From Trileptium ribeirensis (lineage: Eukaryota; Nematoda; Enoplea; Enoplida; Thoracostomopsidae): a stretch of DNA of 64,000 nt. The DNA is taken from NCBI GenBank assembly GCA_030248225.1, contig JASANE010028524.1, forward strand, positions 1-64,000. Reading direction: 5' to 3'. Position numbers and translations under genes: made by a program. Shown here in pieces: positions 1 through 11,034 of the stretch. Below the pieces are notes generated by a model that was given only the letters and a program-made list of their open reading frames with translations, was not told the origin of the DNA and ran no database searches. Position 1 is the stretch's first letter; each line of letters begins with the position of its first letter.

Positions 1-690
1 TCAGTAGCGTATGCATTAACTTTCACATGAATGCATCTAGAATTTCCTACCTAGTATATTCTCATGTTTTTAGATAAGATCCAGCTGATTGTTATTCACA
101 TTTACTGTGGCATTAATGGTATATATTTGATAAAACTTTTACAGCTGGAATATATTTTAAATAGCGCATGTATGAGATATATATGCAATATTATATAAAC
201 GTAACAGCCAAATTCCTAATTAACGAAGAGGATTTATTAAGAATCCATGATGTAACCTTGAAGAAAACGCACTGAACATCATACTACGTTATGTACACTG
301 TGAGATGACGCGGTTGAGTTTTGTATCATTTGTCATACTTTTAGGGAGACTATTTTCCCATTTCTAATCTGCTTCAAACTTTTGTTTGTAATGAGTCTAA
401 ACAAAAGTTGAAAAGACAATAACAAAGGTTGGCAGGAATGACACCCATACATTTAAAAAATTTTGACGGAGGCTCAGTAAACCGCTCTACCTTCTTAGAC
501 CCCTGCGCGCAGAAGCTTTTGCTAAAATTGGCAAAAATAGTGTGTAAGGCGGCAAAAATTAAGATGAAATAGGTAAAAAATATGGACCTAACCCATATTA
601 ACTAGCCTAACCCTATGCCTAGCGGCCTGCCATACTCAACGCCGACGTTTCGCGCAGTAACTGTTTCAGCTCCCTTGCACCACTGGGAGC
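1..690. repeat. Direct copy of 4331-5022
   Basis: The window starts with tcagtagcgtatgcattaac, which recurs at 4331, and the two stretches stay almost identical for about 690 bp. Differences are few: t/g at 333/4653 and a short indel cluster near 385-405. At about 690-703 the sequence switches to the inverted arm. So the outer arm is present three times: forward (1), inverted (712) and forward (4331). Confidence 0.9.
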
Positions 691-2105
691 GTAATCTCGA
701 CACAAGGACTTTTATTTCAATAATAGTAATAATGGATTGATAATGCGCCAATTTTCATTGGAAAAATTTATAAAGGCGCATAAAATAAACAACACGGTAT
801 AACACAAGTAAATGTAATATTAAATCATATTATACCGTCTATTTCAGGCAAAATAGGAAATTTTCAGTCGAGATTTAAATTTGAATTGTAGATTAGCAAC
901 GACGGGAGGTTGAGGACGCAGGTTGTTCCATGAAGTGGGCGGGAAGGGGAGCTGAAACAGTTACTGCGCGAAACGTCGGCGTCGGAGCACGGAGGGGCGC
1001 TAGGCATAGGGTTAGGCCCTAGTTAGGCACGGGTTAGGTTCGACACAATTCACCCCACTCTTCATCTTACTTCTGCGCCTTACACACTATTTTTGCCAAT
1101 TTTAGGAAAAGCCTCTGCCGCGAGGGGTCTAAGAAGTAGAGCGGTCTGACCGAGCCTCCGTCAAACTCTTTTTTGAATGCACAAAGTGCCTGTTCCTGCC
1201 AACCTTTGTTATTGTCTTCCAACTTTTGTTTCAACTTCAGCTTAATAAACAAAAAGTTTGAGAAGCAGATCAGAAAATGGGAAAAATAGTTTTCTGAAAA
1301 GTATGACAAAATGATTTTGAAAAATTTCAACCGTGTCAGTCACACTGTACATAACGTAGTATGATGTTCAGTGCGTTCTTCAAGGTTACATCTATTGCAA
1401 TTTAATAAATTCTTTTTCGTTAATTAGGAATTTGGGCTGTTTTTGATTCCAAACGTATATCGATATAGATATCTTCTACATGCGCTATTCTAAAAATATA
1501 TTCCAGCTAAAGTTTTATCAAATATATACATTTACGCCACAGTAAAATGTGAATAATAATTAGCCTTATCTTATCAAACATGAGATATACTAGTAGAAAT
1601 TTTAATATGCATTCATGTGAAAGTTACCATACGCTATGAATATAATATGACGTTCTGATAAGTTATAGAATTGTTATGGACGTCCAGAAAATTTAGGTGG
1701 GTAGTGAATTTGTCGGAAAACTTATACGACAAATAGGATTGTTATTAGCTTGGTGCCGGTAATTGTTATATATCCTGCCAATGTGGAGTTTGAGTTTAGC
1801 TGTGACTCAATATGAACTCTATAGATTATCGTCGATTTTGTTTTCGTAAGCTTATAAATGCAGCGGAAAACTGTATTAATTAGTGCAATATTTTATCATA
1901 GCTGCTGTTGTCTGCCAGGGAAGTAGATTTTATGCCATAGTTGGGGTTATAGACACAAACAACTGTTAATATTGCAATTAATAGAAACATCTAGGTAAGT
2001 ATAGAGGGAAAGGAATGTATTGAAAACTATGAAAAATTTTAATGACAAAAATTTCGCATTTATATATGCCTAAGGACAATGTCAAAATATGTACCTTGGT
2101 TTCAG

Positions 2106-2376
2106 AATACAATGCTCAATGGAGTAGAATCACGTTGAGATTAGCAAATATCATGATAACAGCGGCGATCACTATTATTCGATGATTTAACTAGCTACAA
2201 CAGTCCTGATACCCGTCGCGCGCCCAGACACACTTCAACAGCGACAGATTGTCAGGAACAGCAAGAACATGAACAAGATACAGCAAAAGTGTAAATGCAA
2301 CTTTTACTTATGATATTTATTTTATTCAAGATAGCGCTTTCAATATTCGACACTGTACTGAGCCATTGAGCTTCAG
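2106..2376 (+). pseudogene. Decayed mirror copy of the CLUH exon
   Basis: The plus strand carries an inverted copy of the minus-strand exon at 3580-3867, with matching ttggtttcag acceptor and cttcag|gtatg donor. Small deletions and substitutions break it: the frame from the ATG at 2112 meets tga within nine codons, and the block coding for IIAPGTEP is shortened. The copy is 271 bp instead of 288. It lies in the left arm of the large palindrome. It is either a real inverted duplicate that has decayed or an error-rich read of the same molecule. Confidence 0.8.
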
Positions 2377-3122
2377 GTATGTTCTTTATGCTACTTCGCA
2401 GAATTTGAGGCGCACAATAACCTCATATAGCTAACAAAGCCCGATGTTTGGCTTTGACTGTTATGCAAATATATCCAATTATAAATTAATCTAGACGCCG
2501 CATAACTTTGTAGTTTACACAAATACAAAAGGATGTGATATTGGTTAAGAACTTCAGCATGATTTTCCAAATGAAACAATCGTTTTATCTTAATCCAGTT
2601 TTTTTGTTTTCGCTATTTTTCCAATATTTCTCATTATATATCCATTCTTACTATTTCCTGGATCCACAACGACAGCATTCTGATGCAGTGTCATTAAGTA
2701 ATCGGTTATGAGCAATGGACTTTACCATATAATATATAAACTGCTGGTCATTTCATATTTTCCACTACATATTACACGGATACTACATGTTTTATTGTTG
2801 TTAATCATAATATAATACACTTAAAAAACTGTTCCATCAAACGTAACCGAAATGCAAGAATATCAATTTCATTTGTAGGAAATTATTTCAATATGTTTGA
2901 AGCATTTGTTAAAAGTTAGAAGGAAACAAAGAAATTTCACAAATAATTAAATGATGTTACCAAATAGCTATAACCGTGCTCTAAAATTGGACGACATTTC
3001 GAAAAGCTGCATAAACTATGCATATGTTCGATTACTGCCCCATTGAACACTGATTTACCTCGTTTCAGTTTACAGGCATACAAATCTCGATACTTTAACG
3101 TTAGAAAACTGTACATAATTAC

Positions 3123-3294
3123 CTTCCACAACTTTTAGCACAGAACCTTCGCATAAACCGGATATGTTTTTAAGCTCTGTGAAGTTTTCAAGCGTAGCGC
3201 CATTAAATTGTAGTGAAAAACACGTTCTATGGCACGTTTCTTCACGGTCCATTAAGACTTGATGAATTTCTTGAACTAGTTCCATTGCGGATAC
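3123..3294 (-). CDS. CLUH: CLUH internal exon (CLU N-terminal domain)
   Basis: The minus-strand translation begins [19 protein letters not shown] and continues with CHRTCFSL, a [14 protein letters not shown] stretch and [10 protein letters not shown] recognise this as the N-terminal domain of animal CLUH/Clu. CLUH is a cytosolic protein that binds mRNAs of nuclear-encoded mitochondrial proteins; its loss makes mitochondria cluster. The acceptor is ttatag just above 3294 and the donor is gaag|gtaatt at 3122, giving 57 codons plus one base (phase 1 end). The preceding intron is 285 bp (3295-3579). The next expected CLUH segment (a YTVREARIH-like motif), the Clu domain and the TPR repeats were not found below 3123. 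There the sequence runs into the loop and mirror arm of a palindrome, so the gene is incomplete in this window. Confidence 0.94.
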
Positions 3295-3579
3295 CTATAA
3301 AATATGAATGGATATATAATGAGAAATATTGGAAAAATAGCGAAAACAAAAAAACTGGATTAAGATAAAACGATTGTTTCATTTGGAAAATCCATGCTGA
3401 AGTTCTTAACCAATATCACATCCTTGTATTTGTGTAAAGCTAAAGTTATCGGCGTCTAGATTAATTTATAATTGGATATATTTGCATAACAGTCAAAGCC
3501 AAACATCGGGGCTTAGGCTATATGCAGGTTGTGCCGCCCTCGACAACAACGCAATTTCTTCGAAGTAGCATAAACATAC

Positions 3580-3867
3580 CTGAAGCTCAAATGGCTCAGT
3601 ACCAGGTGCTATAATTCGAATATTGAAAGCGCTATCTTGAATAAAATAAATATCATCAGTCGAAGTTGCGTTCGTTTTTGCTGTATCTTGTTCATGTTCT
3701 TGCTGTTCCTGACAATCTGTCGCTGTTGAAGATTTTGAAGTGTATTGACAACGGGTATCAGGACTGTTGTCAGCTTTGGTTAAATCATCGGAATAATCAT
3801 GATCACCGCTGTTATCATGATTGTTGCTATTGTCAACGTGATTCTCCTCTCCACTGAGCATTGTACT
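3580..3867 (-). CDS. CLUH: CLUH exon: acidic linker and start of conserved domain
   Basis: The exon is 288 bp (96 codons, phase 0 at both ends). Its first part is acidic and Asn/Asp/Ser-rich and looks disordered. Its last 30 residues read DDIYFIQDSAFNIRI, APGTEPFELQ, which matches the first conserved block of animal CLUH and joins in frame to VSAMEL of the next exon. The donor is cttcag|gtatg at 3579. The acceptor is a ggtttcag just above 3867. An ATG lies three codons in (3861-3859), so this could also serve as a start exon: the frame stays open upstream through the acceptor to about 3954. A possible upstream donor (ctag|gtaaag near 3978) hints at an alternative 5' UTR exon. The splice at the 3' side is secure; the 5' boundary is inferred. 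Confidence 0.88.
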
Positions 3868-4984
3868 CTGAAACCAAGGTACATATTTTGACATTGTCCT
3901 TAGGCATATATAGATGCGAAATTTTTTGTCATTAAAACTTTTCATAGTTTTCAATACATTCCTTTCCTATTACTTTACCTAGATGTTTCTATTTAATTGC
4001 AATATTAACGGTGTTTGTCTATAACCCCAACTATGTGGCATAAAATCTACTTCCTTGGCAGACAACAGCAGCTATGATAAATATTGCACTAATTAATACA
4101 GTTTCCGCTATCATTATAAGCTTACGAAAACAAATCAACAATAATCTATAAGACCCATATTGAGTCACAGCTAAACTCAAACTCCCACATTAGCAGAATA
4201 TATAACAATTACCAGCAACTAATAACAATCCTGTTGTCGTATAAGTTTTCGACAAATTCCACTACTTTCCCACTAAATTTTATAAACATTCCATAACAAT
4301 TCTACTAAGCTTTCTCAGAACGTCGTGTATTCAGTAGCGTATGCATTAACTTTCACATGAATGCATCTAGAATTTCCTACCTAGTATATTCTCATGTTTT
4401 TAGATAAGATCCAGCTGATTGTTATTCACATTTACTGTGGCATTAATGGTATATATTTGATAAAACTTTTACAGCTGGAATATATTTTAAATAGCGCATG
4501 TATGAGATATATATGCAATATTATATAAACGTAACAGCCAAATTCCTAATTAACGAAGAGGATTTATTAAGAATCCATGATGTAACCTTGAAGAAAACGC
4601 ACTGAACATCATACTACGTTATGTACACTGTGAGATGACGCGGTTGAGTTTTGGATCATTTGTCATACTTTTAGGGAGACTATTTTCCCATTTCTAATCT
4701 GCTTCTCAAACTTTTGTTTTGTAACTGAAGTTGAAACAAAAGTTGAAAAGACAATAACAAAGGTTGGCAGGAACGGCACTTATACATTCAAAAAATTTTG
4801 ACGGAGGCTCAGTAAACCGCTCTACCTTCTTAGACCCCTGCGCGCAGAAAGCTTTTGCTAAAATTGGCAAAAATAGTGTGTAAGGCGGCAAAAATTAAGA
4901 TGAAATAGGTAAAAAAATATGGACCTAACCCATATTAACTAGCCTAACCCTATGCCTAGCGGCCTGCCGCATACTCAACGCCGA

Positions 4985-5262
4985 CGTTTCGCGCAGTAAC
5001 TGTTTCAGCTCCCTTGCACCACTTGCATGGAACAACCTGCCATCAAGCCTCCGTGATCCTAGTATTACAATTGCAAAATTTAAATCTCGACTGAAAATTT
5101 CCTATTTCCTGGAATAGACGGTATAATATGATTTAATATTAACATTACTTGTGTTATACCGTGTTGTTTGCTTATGCGCCTTTGTAAAATTTTCAATGAA
5201 ATTGGCGCATTATCAATCCATTATTACTATTATTGAAATAAAAGTCCTTGTGTTGGTACATG
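4985..5262 (+). mobile_element. 3' end of a CR1/L2-like non-LTR retrotransposon
   Basis: One frame reads FSSLAPLAWNNLPSSLRD and then FKSRLKISYFLE, stopping at 5115-5117. The pattern AP-aWNNLP-x-lR followed by FKsrLK is the usual C-terminal tail of reverse transcriptases in CR1/L2/Jockey-type LINEs. About 145 bp of 3' UTR follow, with a small inverted repeat (tatgcgcctttg / attggcgcat) and a TTATTA-rich end. The copy is strongly 5' truncated: no RT domain is present. A degraded inverted copy lies at about 712-930. Confidence 0.75.
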
Positions 5263-5470
5263 CAAAAGTCTTGGAGTTATAATCGGCAACGATCTTAAAT
5301 GTTGCTGCATTAAAAATCGGTTGTAGCTTAACCGAAACTTATGATGTAATAGATACCCTATTTATTCGATTCACTATTTGTGACATTTCATTATCGCATT
5401 AGTGCCGCATTTATACTACGTATTTTTTATTGCCGAATATTCTTGAAAAATCCACGAGAGATTATACGAT

Positions 5471-5532
5471 GGACCAGCCGGGATTCGAATCCGCGACTCA
5501 AGACTAGCGCGCTACCACACCACCACAGGCTC
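5471..5532 (-). mobile_element. tRNA-like head of a SINE
   Basis: On the minus strand there is a pol III A-box-like TGGTGTGGTAGCGCG followed by a B box GGATTCGAATCC (5481-5492) at tRNA-like spacing. The acceptor stem does not pair convincingly and the unit is short for a tRNA, so a tRNA-derived SINE or tRNA pseudogene is likelier than a working tRNA. The B box is a perfect palindrome and so reads the same on both strands. Where the SINE body ends (toward 5265) is unclear. Confidence 0.55.
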
Positions 5533-5768
5533 TGATGAATTCGTGTTCAGCTACGCTATATACGGTAACGTAGTGTCACATTACATTCTAGCTACATTTC
5601 ATCGTTTATAATAAACAAGCTAATTTCATACACTGAAATATTAGAAGCTCTTGAGTTAAAATCGTTTATAATGAGACTTCAACTGTCTCGATCACGAATT
5701 TGCTAGCATCGGTCGCAGCCAATAACACATTTTATGATTGAGCCAGTGGATGTCACGTTTTACAGCAG

Positions 5769-8700
5769 CCAGAGCCAAAATTTATTTACTCTGTCTTAGC
5801 CATGATACTGTCATCATGGAAAAGTAATAAATCCTAGAACTTAATTAAAGACATTGATGCGCAAAGCTTCACCGTTTAATCATGAGTACATTTAGCCAAA
5901 TCCATACATACATTCCGACATTGCCCATTTCATGGTTGAAGCAACAAGTAGGTAAATTTACAGCAGTCAGAGCAAAAATTCATTTACTGTGTCTTAGCCA
6001 TGATACCGTCATCATCGAAAAGCAATAAATCCTTGAACTTAATTAAAGACATTGATACGTATAGCTTCACCGTTTAATCATGTGTACATTTAGCCAAATC
6101 CATACGTACATTCCGACATTGCCCATTTCATGGTTGAAGCAACAAGTCGGTAAATTTACAGCAGCCAGAGCCAAAATTTATTTACTCTGTCTTAGCCATG
6201 ATACTGTCATCATGGAAAAGTAATAAATCCTAGAACTTAATTAAAGACATTGATGCGCAAAGCTTCACCGTTTAATCACGAGTACATTTAGCCAAATCCA
6301 TACATACATTCCGACATTGCCCATTTCATGGTTGAAGCAACAAGTAGGTAAATTTACAGCAGCCAGAGCAAAAATTCATTTACTGTGTCTTAGCCATGAT
6401 ACCGTCATCATCGAAAAGCAATAAATCCTTGAACTTAATTAAAGACATTGATGCGTATAGCTTCACCGTTTAATCATGTGTACATTTAGCCAAATCCATA
6501 CGTACATTCCGACATTGCCCATTTCATGGTTGAAGCAACAAGTCGGTAAATTTACAGCAGCCAGAGCCAAAATTTATTTACTCTGTCTTAGCCATGATAC
6601 TGTCATCATGGAAAAGTAATAAATCCTAGAACTCATTAAAGACATTGATGCGCAGAGCTTCACCGTTTAATCACGAGTACATTTATGCGCAATCTCTCCC
6701 ATCAAATTTGCAAAAAAGACCTACAATCCTCCCCTTCCCCCTCCCTTTCTGTAGCACCAGAGTACGAGAGAACACAACACCTCCCTGATACCGTCATATC
6801 GAAAAAACCAAATTAAAGACATGATGCCATACTTCACCGTTAATCATGATATAACCAATCCTATATTCTTCCTTTTCTACAAGAGAAGTTAGCAACAAAT
6901 CTTTATCTCTTACCTAACTCATTTCAAAAGAATAAAACCTAGATAATTAAACTTTCATAGCTTCACCTAAACTCTACTTTACCAAACCTACACTTCCCTT
7001 CCCTTTCTAAACAAAGAGAAATTTACCGCTAACCAAATCTTACCCTTCTTAGCCATAAACTTACTATCAAGTATAAAAATTAGCTCATAAAAAGATACTA
7101 CGCACATACCTCCTCACAGACATATACCAAGCCATACTACTTACTCTACCATCTCATCATACAGAAAAAACACCCGAATACTCTCTACCTACCACCAAAC
7201 TATAAAAAAAAACAAATAAAAAAAACAACCCACCAAACCAACCCCCCAAAACAACAAACCAGCTTCACCGTTTAATCATCGAGTACATTTAGAAGCATCA
7301 TCAATCCATCCATCATCCTACAAAAATTTACGCGCCGACCAAATTCTTTACTCTCTTACCTTATCCGCTCTCCAAAGCAATAAATCCTTGAACTTAATTA
7401 AAGACATTGATACGTATAGCTTCACCGTTTAATCATTTACATTTACCAAATCCATACTACATTCCACATTGCCCATTTCATAACAACAAATACATTTCCC
7501 CGCTTTTTTACCCCCACACAAACAAACCACAAAAACCCACCCCCCCCCCCACATTGCCCATTTCATGTGTGAACAAACAAAAAATCCTAGAAAATTAAAA
7601 CATTATGGCAACAACGTAATCACGACCATCAATCCCTACACTAGGTAAATTTACAGCAGCCAGAGCAAAAATTCATTTACTGTGTCTTAGCCATGATACC
7701 GTCATCATCGAAACCCCCAAACCCCCCCCCAAAACCACACCACCCCAAAACCCACAAAAACACAACACACCCCCACCAAAAAAAGCAATCATTAATTGCT
7801 CTTTCTTTGAACTTAATTAAAAAGAAACATTTATTTTTTGATACTGCCCGTATCCACACCCCCCAAACCCACAAAACCAGCTTCACCGTTTAATCATGAA
7901 TCAGTTAGCCAATCCATACATACTTCCCATTGCCTTTCTGTTAAAAAAAAACCCAAAAAAACCACAACCAATACATTTAGCCAAATCCATACGTACATCA
8001 ACATAAAAAAATATTTCCTTTCTTCAAAACCAAAAAAAACAACAAAAAAGCAAAAAAAAAAAAAAAACAAAACAAAAAAAAAAACCAAAAAAACACAACC
8101 CCCCAAACAAAAAACAAACCAAAACCAAAAAGACATTGCCCATTTCATGGTTGAAGCAACAAAAAAACACACCAACAAAAATCAATTATATAGTCTTCGG
8201 TAAATCTTGACTTCATCCAAGCACCAAATACATTATTTCCTTCCTTTTGTTCACACCCAAAACCAAAAAAAATTCTTTTTCCTTCTTTACTTCTATTCCC
8301 CTCTTAGCACCCCAACAAACACACAAACCAACAAAAAAACAAAAAAAATTATCGTATATTTTGATTTAGAAATCATATACATTGCAGCTCATTGAGCCAA
8401 AAATTTATTTATTTACTCTGTCTTAGCCATGATACTGTCATCATGGAAAAGTAATAAATCCTAGAACTTAATTAAAGACATTGATGCGCAAAGCTTCACC
8501 GTTTAATCACGAGTACATTTAGCCAAATCCATACATACATTCCGACATTGCCCATTTCATGGTTGAAGCAACAAGTAGGTAAATTTACAGCAGCCAGAGC
8601 AAAAATTCATTTACTGTGTCTTAGCTATGATACCGTCATCATCGAAAAGTAATAAATCCTAGAACTTAATTAAAGACATTGATGCGCAAAGCTTCACCGT

Positions 8701-9968
8701 TTAATCATGAATCAGTTAACCAAATCCATACATACATTCCGACATTGCCCATTTCATGGTTGAAGCAACAAGTAGGTAAATTTACAGCAGCCAGAGCAAA
8801 AATTCATTTACTGTGTCTTAGCCATGATACCGTCATCATCGAAAAGTAATAAATCCTAGAACTTAATTAAAGACATTAATGCGTAAAGCTTCACCGTTTA
8901 ATCATGAGTACATTTAGCCAAATCCATACATACATTCGGACATTGCCCATTTCATGGTTGAAGCAACAAGTAGGTAAATTTACAGCAGTCAGAGCAAAAA
9001 TTCATTTACTGTGTCTTAGCCATGATACCGTCATTATCGAAAAGTAATAAATCCTAGAACTTAATTAAAGACATTGATGCGTATAGCTTCACCGTTTAAT
9101 CATGTGTACATTTAGCCAAATCCATACGTACATTCCGACATTGCTCATTTCATGGTTGAAGCAACAAGTAGGTAAATTTACAGCAGCAAGAGCCAAAACT
9201 CATTTACTCTGTCTTAGCCATGATACTGTTACCATCGAAAAGTAATAAATCCTAGAACTTAATTAAAGATGTTGTTGCGTAAAGCTTCCCCGTTTAATCA
9301 CGAGTACATTTAGCCAAATCCATACATACATTCCGACATTGCCCATTTCATGGTTGAACCAACAAGTAGGTAAATTTACAGCAGCTAGAGCCAAAATTCG
9401 TTTACTCTGTCTTACCCAAGATACTGTCATCATCGAAAAGTGATAAATCCTAGAACTTAATTAAAGACGTTGATGCGTAAAGCTTCGCCGTTTAATCATG
9501 AATCAGTTAGCCAAATCCATACATACATTCCGACATTGCCCATTTCATGGTTGAAGCAACAAGTAGGTAAATTTACAGCAGCCAGAGCCAAAATTCATTT
9601 ACTCTGTCTTGGCCATGATACTGTCATCATCGAAAAGTAATAAATCCTAGAACTTAATTAAAGACGTTGGTGCGTAAAGCTTCACCGTTTAATCATGAGT
9701 ACATTTAGCCAAATCCATGCATACATTCCGACATTGCCCATTTCATGGCCGAAGCAACAAGCAGGTAAATTTACAGCAGCCAGAGCCAAAATTCATTTAC
9801 TCTGTCTTAGCCATGATACTGTCATCATCGAAAAGTAATAAATCCTAGAACTTAATTAAAGACGTTGGTACGTAAAACTTCCCCGTTTAATCACGAGTAC
9901 ATTTAGCCAAATCCATACATACATTCCGACATTGCCCATTTCATGGTTGATTCAACAAGTCGGTAAAT
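5769..9968. repeat. 198-bp satellite array
   Basis: The core gacattgcccatttcatgg recurs at 5917, 6114, 6313, 6511 and, beyond the disrupted block, at 8544, 8741, 8939 and on to about 9930, spaced 197-200 bp. About 21 unit lengths are spanned. Left of 6690 two subtypes alternate (ctctgtcttagcc with gatactgtcatcatgg; ctgtgtcttagcc with gataccgtcatcatcg), giving a 396-bp dimer. The array sits in the presumed first intron of CLUH. No reading frame is kept. Confidence 0.93.
6690..8400. other. G-depleted, scrambled block inside the 198-bp satellite
   Basis: Short intact pieces of the 198-bp unit (for example 7372-7435, 7648-7712 and 8128-8162) alternate with A/C homopolymer-like filler. 7201-7260 contains no G at all, and neighbouring lines have one or two. 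Open frames here (7407-8395, both strands) are by-products of the base bias and should not be annotated as genes. An unpolished or miscalled assembly segment is the simplest reading. Confidence 0.8.
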
Positions 9969-10466
9969 TCAGACTTCTCTTATGTATATATAGTTAATAC
10001 TTAGTTTGGCTGCTTTCCGTAATAAGGCACAAAGTTTTAATTCGATGTAATTGGTGGAATCACTCATTGTTCTTATTCCTTGGTATTTCAATAAACAGCT
10101 TGCTATGAGGGCTCTACTGCATTATTTACGCAGTCAATTATATATATGCTCATCAATTGTTGTTTCGACACGCTAAAGTTTCGGCAAATGCTTGCTAAAA
10201 ATTGTTTAATACGGAGTTTTTTAATTATTTTGGATTTAATTTGCTGAAATTTAAAAACAAATCACATTAAAAGGGGTTTTTCGACCACTTCGTATCATAT
10301 ACGTAATTATAGTTATCAATTTACCAATTTTATATCCTGTTCGAAAAGCCAATATTAATCTTTTATAATCTGAAAGGCACTTGTGTGTAAATATTTGAGC
10401 AAATTGTAAATGATATAGCATCGTTTGATCTCGCCATTCGTATTCGCATTACAGTACAGCTCTTAC
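9969..10466. other. Unique AT-rich sequence between satellite and exon
   Basis: Non-repetitive AT-rich DNA. If the minus-strand exon at 10467 is real this is the start of its intron. I see no further coding signal. Confidence 0.4.
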
Positions 10467-10907
10467 CTGCTCATCGGGAATACTTCCATTCATTTTTGTC
10501 GGTGTCATATGAATTCCGGAATCGTTCGATACTGGCGATAGATCACCACTTGCTTGTCGTGAGGTCCGGCTTTGTGGCAAACTATCGCCATCTGTTGATA
10601 TTGAATTAGCGTCCAGTTTTTTTGGTACGACAATACTCGCAGCTGTTTCATTGCTCATTTCGCCAACTGAAGTTACACGACTTGACATTGTCGAACTATT
10701 TGAGGCACTGCCTGAGCTAACAGCGAACGGATCATCTGAATTAGTAGCATCTTCGTCTTTGGTTACAATAGGTGATGGATGGTTAGTGGAACTCTGTTCA
10801 GGCAGCGTGGACGATTGTGTATTCGAAGCCGAAGCATCAGGCGAAGTAGTTTCATCAGACGACACGGCTACAACTGTAGCACTCGGGTCAGTTTTTTCTT
10901 CACCCAT
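10467..10907 (-). CDS. Ser/Thr-rich first coding exon, candidate CLUH exon 1
   Basis: The minus-strand ATG at 10907 opens MGEEKTDPSATVV and stays open for exactly 147 codons, ending in PDEQ at a consensus donor gagcag|gtaaga (10466). The protein is rich in Ser, Thr, Asp and Pro, has no membrane segment and is probably disordered; near the end it has SPVSNDSGIHMTPTK. I do not recognise it alone. It lies on the same strand as CLUH and upstream of it, and ends in phase 0, as required by the phase-0 acceptor at 3867. Joining them gives PDEQ-STMLSGEENH with an intron of about 6.6 kb. CLUH proteins often start with a poorly conserved low-complexity region, so this is a plausible fit but not proven. 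It could instead be exon 1 of another gene. Confidence 0.72.
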
Positions 10908-11034
10908 TTGCAACTCAAGGTACGAGATCAAGATATTTACTATAAACAACTATCTACGTATCCCGCTGTTACATATATTAGCTGCTGATATTTACAATCG
11001 GCTATCTCCTGAAACAACGGCAAAAATATTTACA
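10908..11034 (-). other. Upstream/5' UTR region of the candidate first exon
   Basis: These 127 bp lie between the ATG at 10907 and the 52-bp array. No TATA box or initiator stands out. The frame of the exon stays open upstream to about 10949 without another ATG. Confidence 0.35.

Larger units (their letters stand above)
712..5262. repeat. Large imperfect palindrome, arms about 1.9 kb
   Basis: Sequence 712-2648 is the inverted, diverged copy of 3305-5262; the loop 2649-3304 is single copy and holds the CLUH exon 3123-3294. Matching landmarks include gcagacaacagcag near 4060 and its complement near 1910, and the LINE tail at 5028-5262 and its complement near 712-930. The left arm has many small indels and substitutions relative to the right arm. 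Confidence 0.85.

Noticed and set aside
2937..3131. Next CLUH exon in the palindrome loop
   Set aside because: The frame does not contain the expected YTVREARIH-type block and lies directly after the splice donor at 3122 as intron sequence.
5471..5532. Functional tRNA
   Set aside because: A and B boxes are present but the length and acceptor pairing are wrong; kept as a SINE head instead.
7407..8395. Several overlapping open frames rich in Lys, Thr, Pro and Asn
   Set aside because: They exist only because the block has almost no G, so stop codons are rare; the block looks like corrupted satellite sequence.
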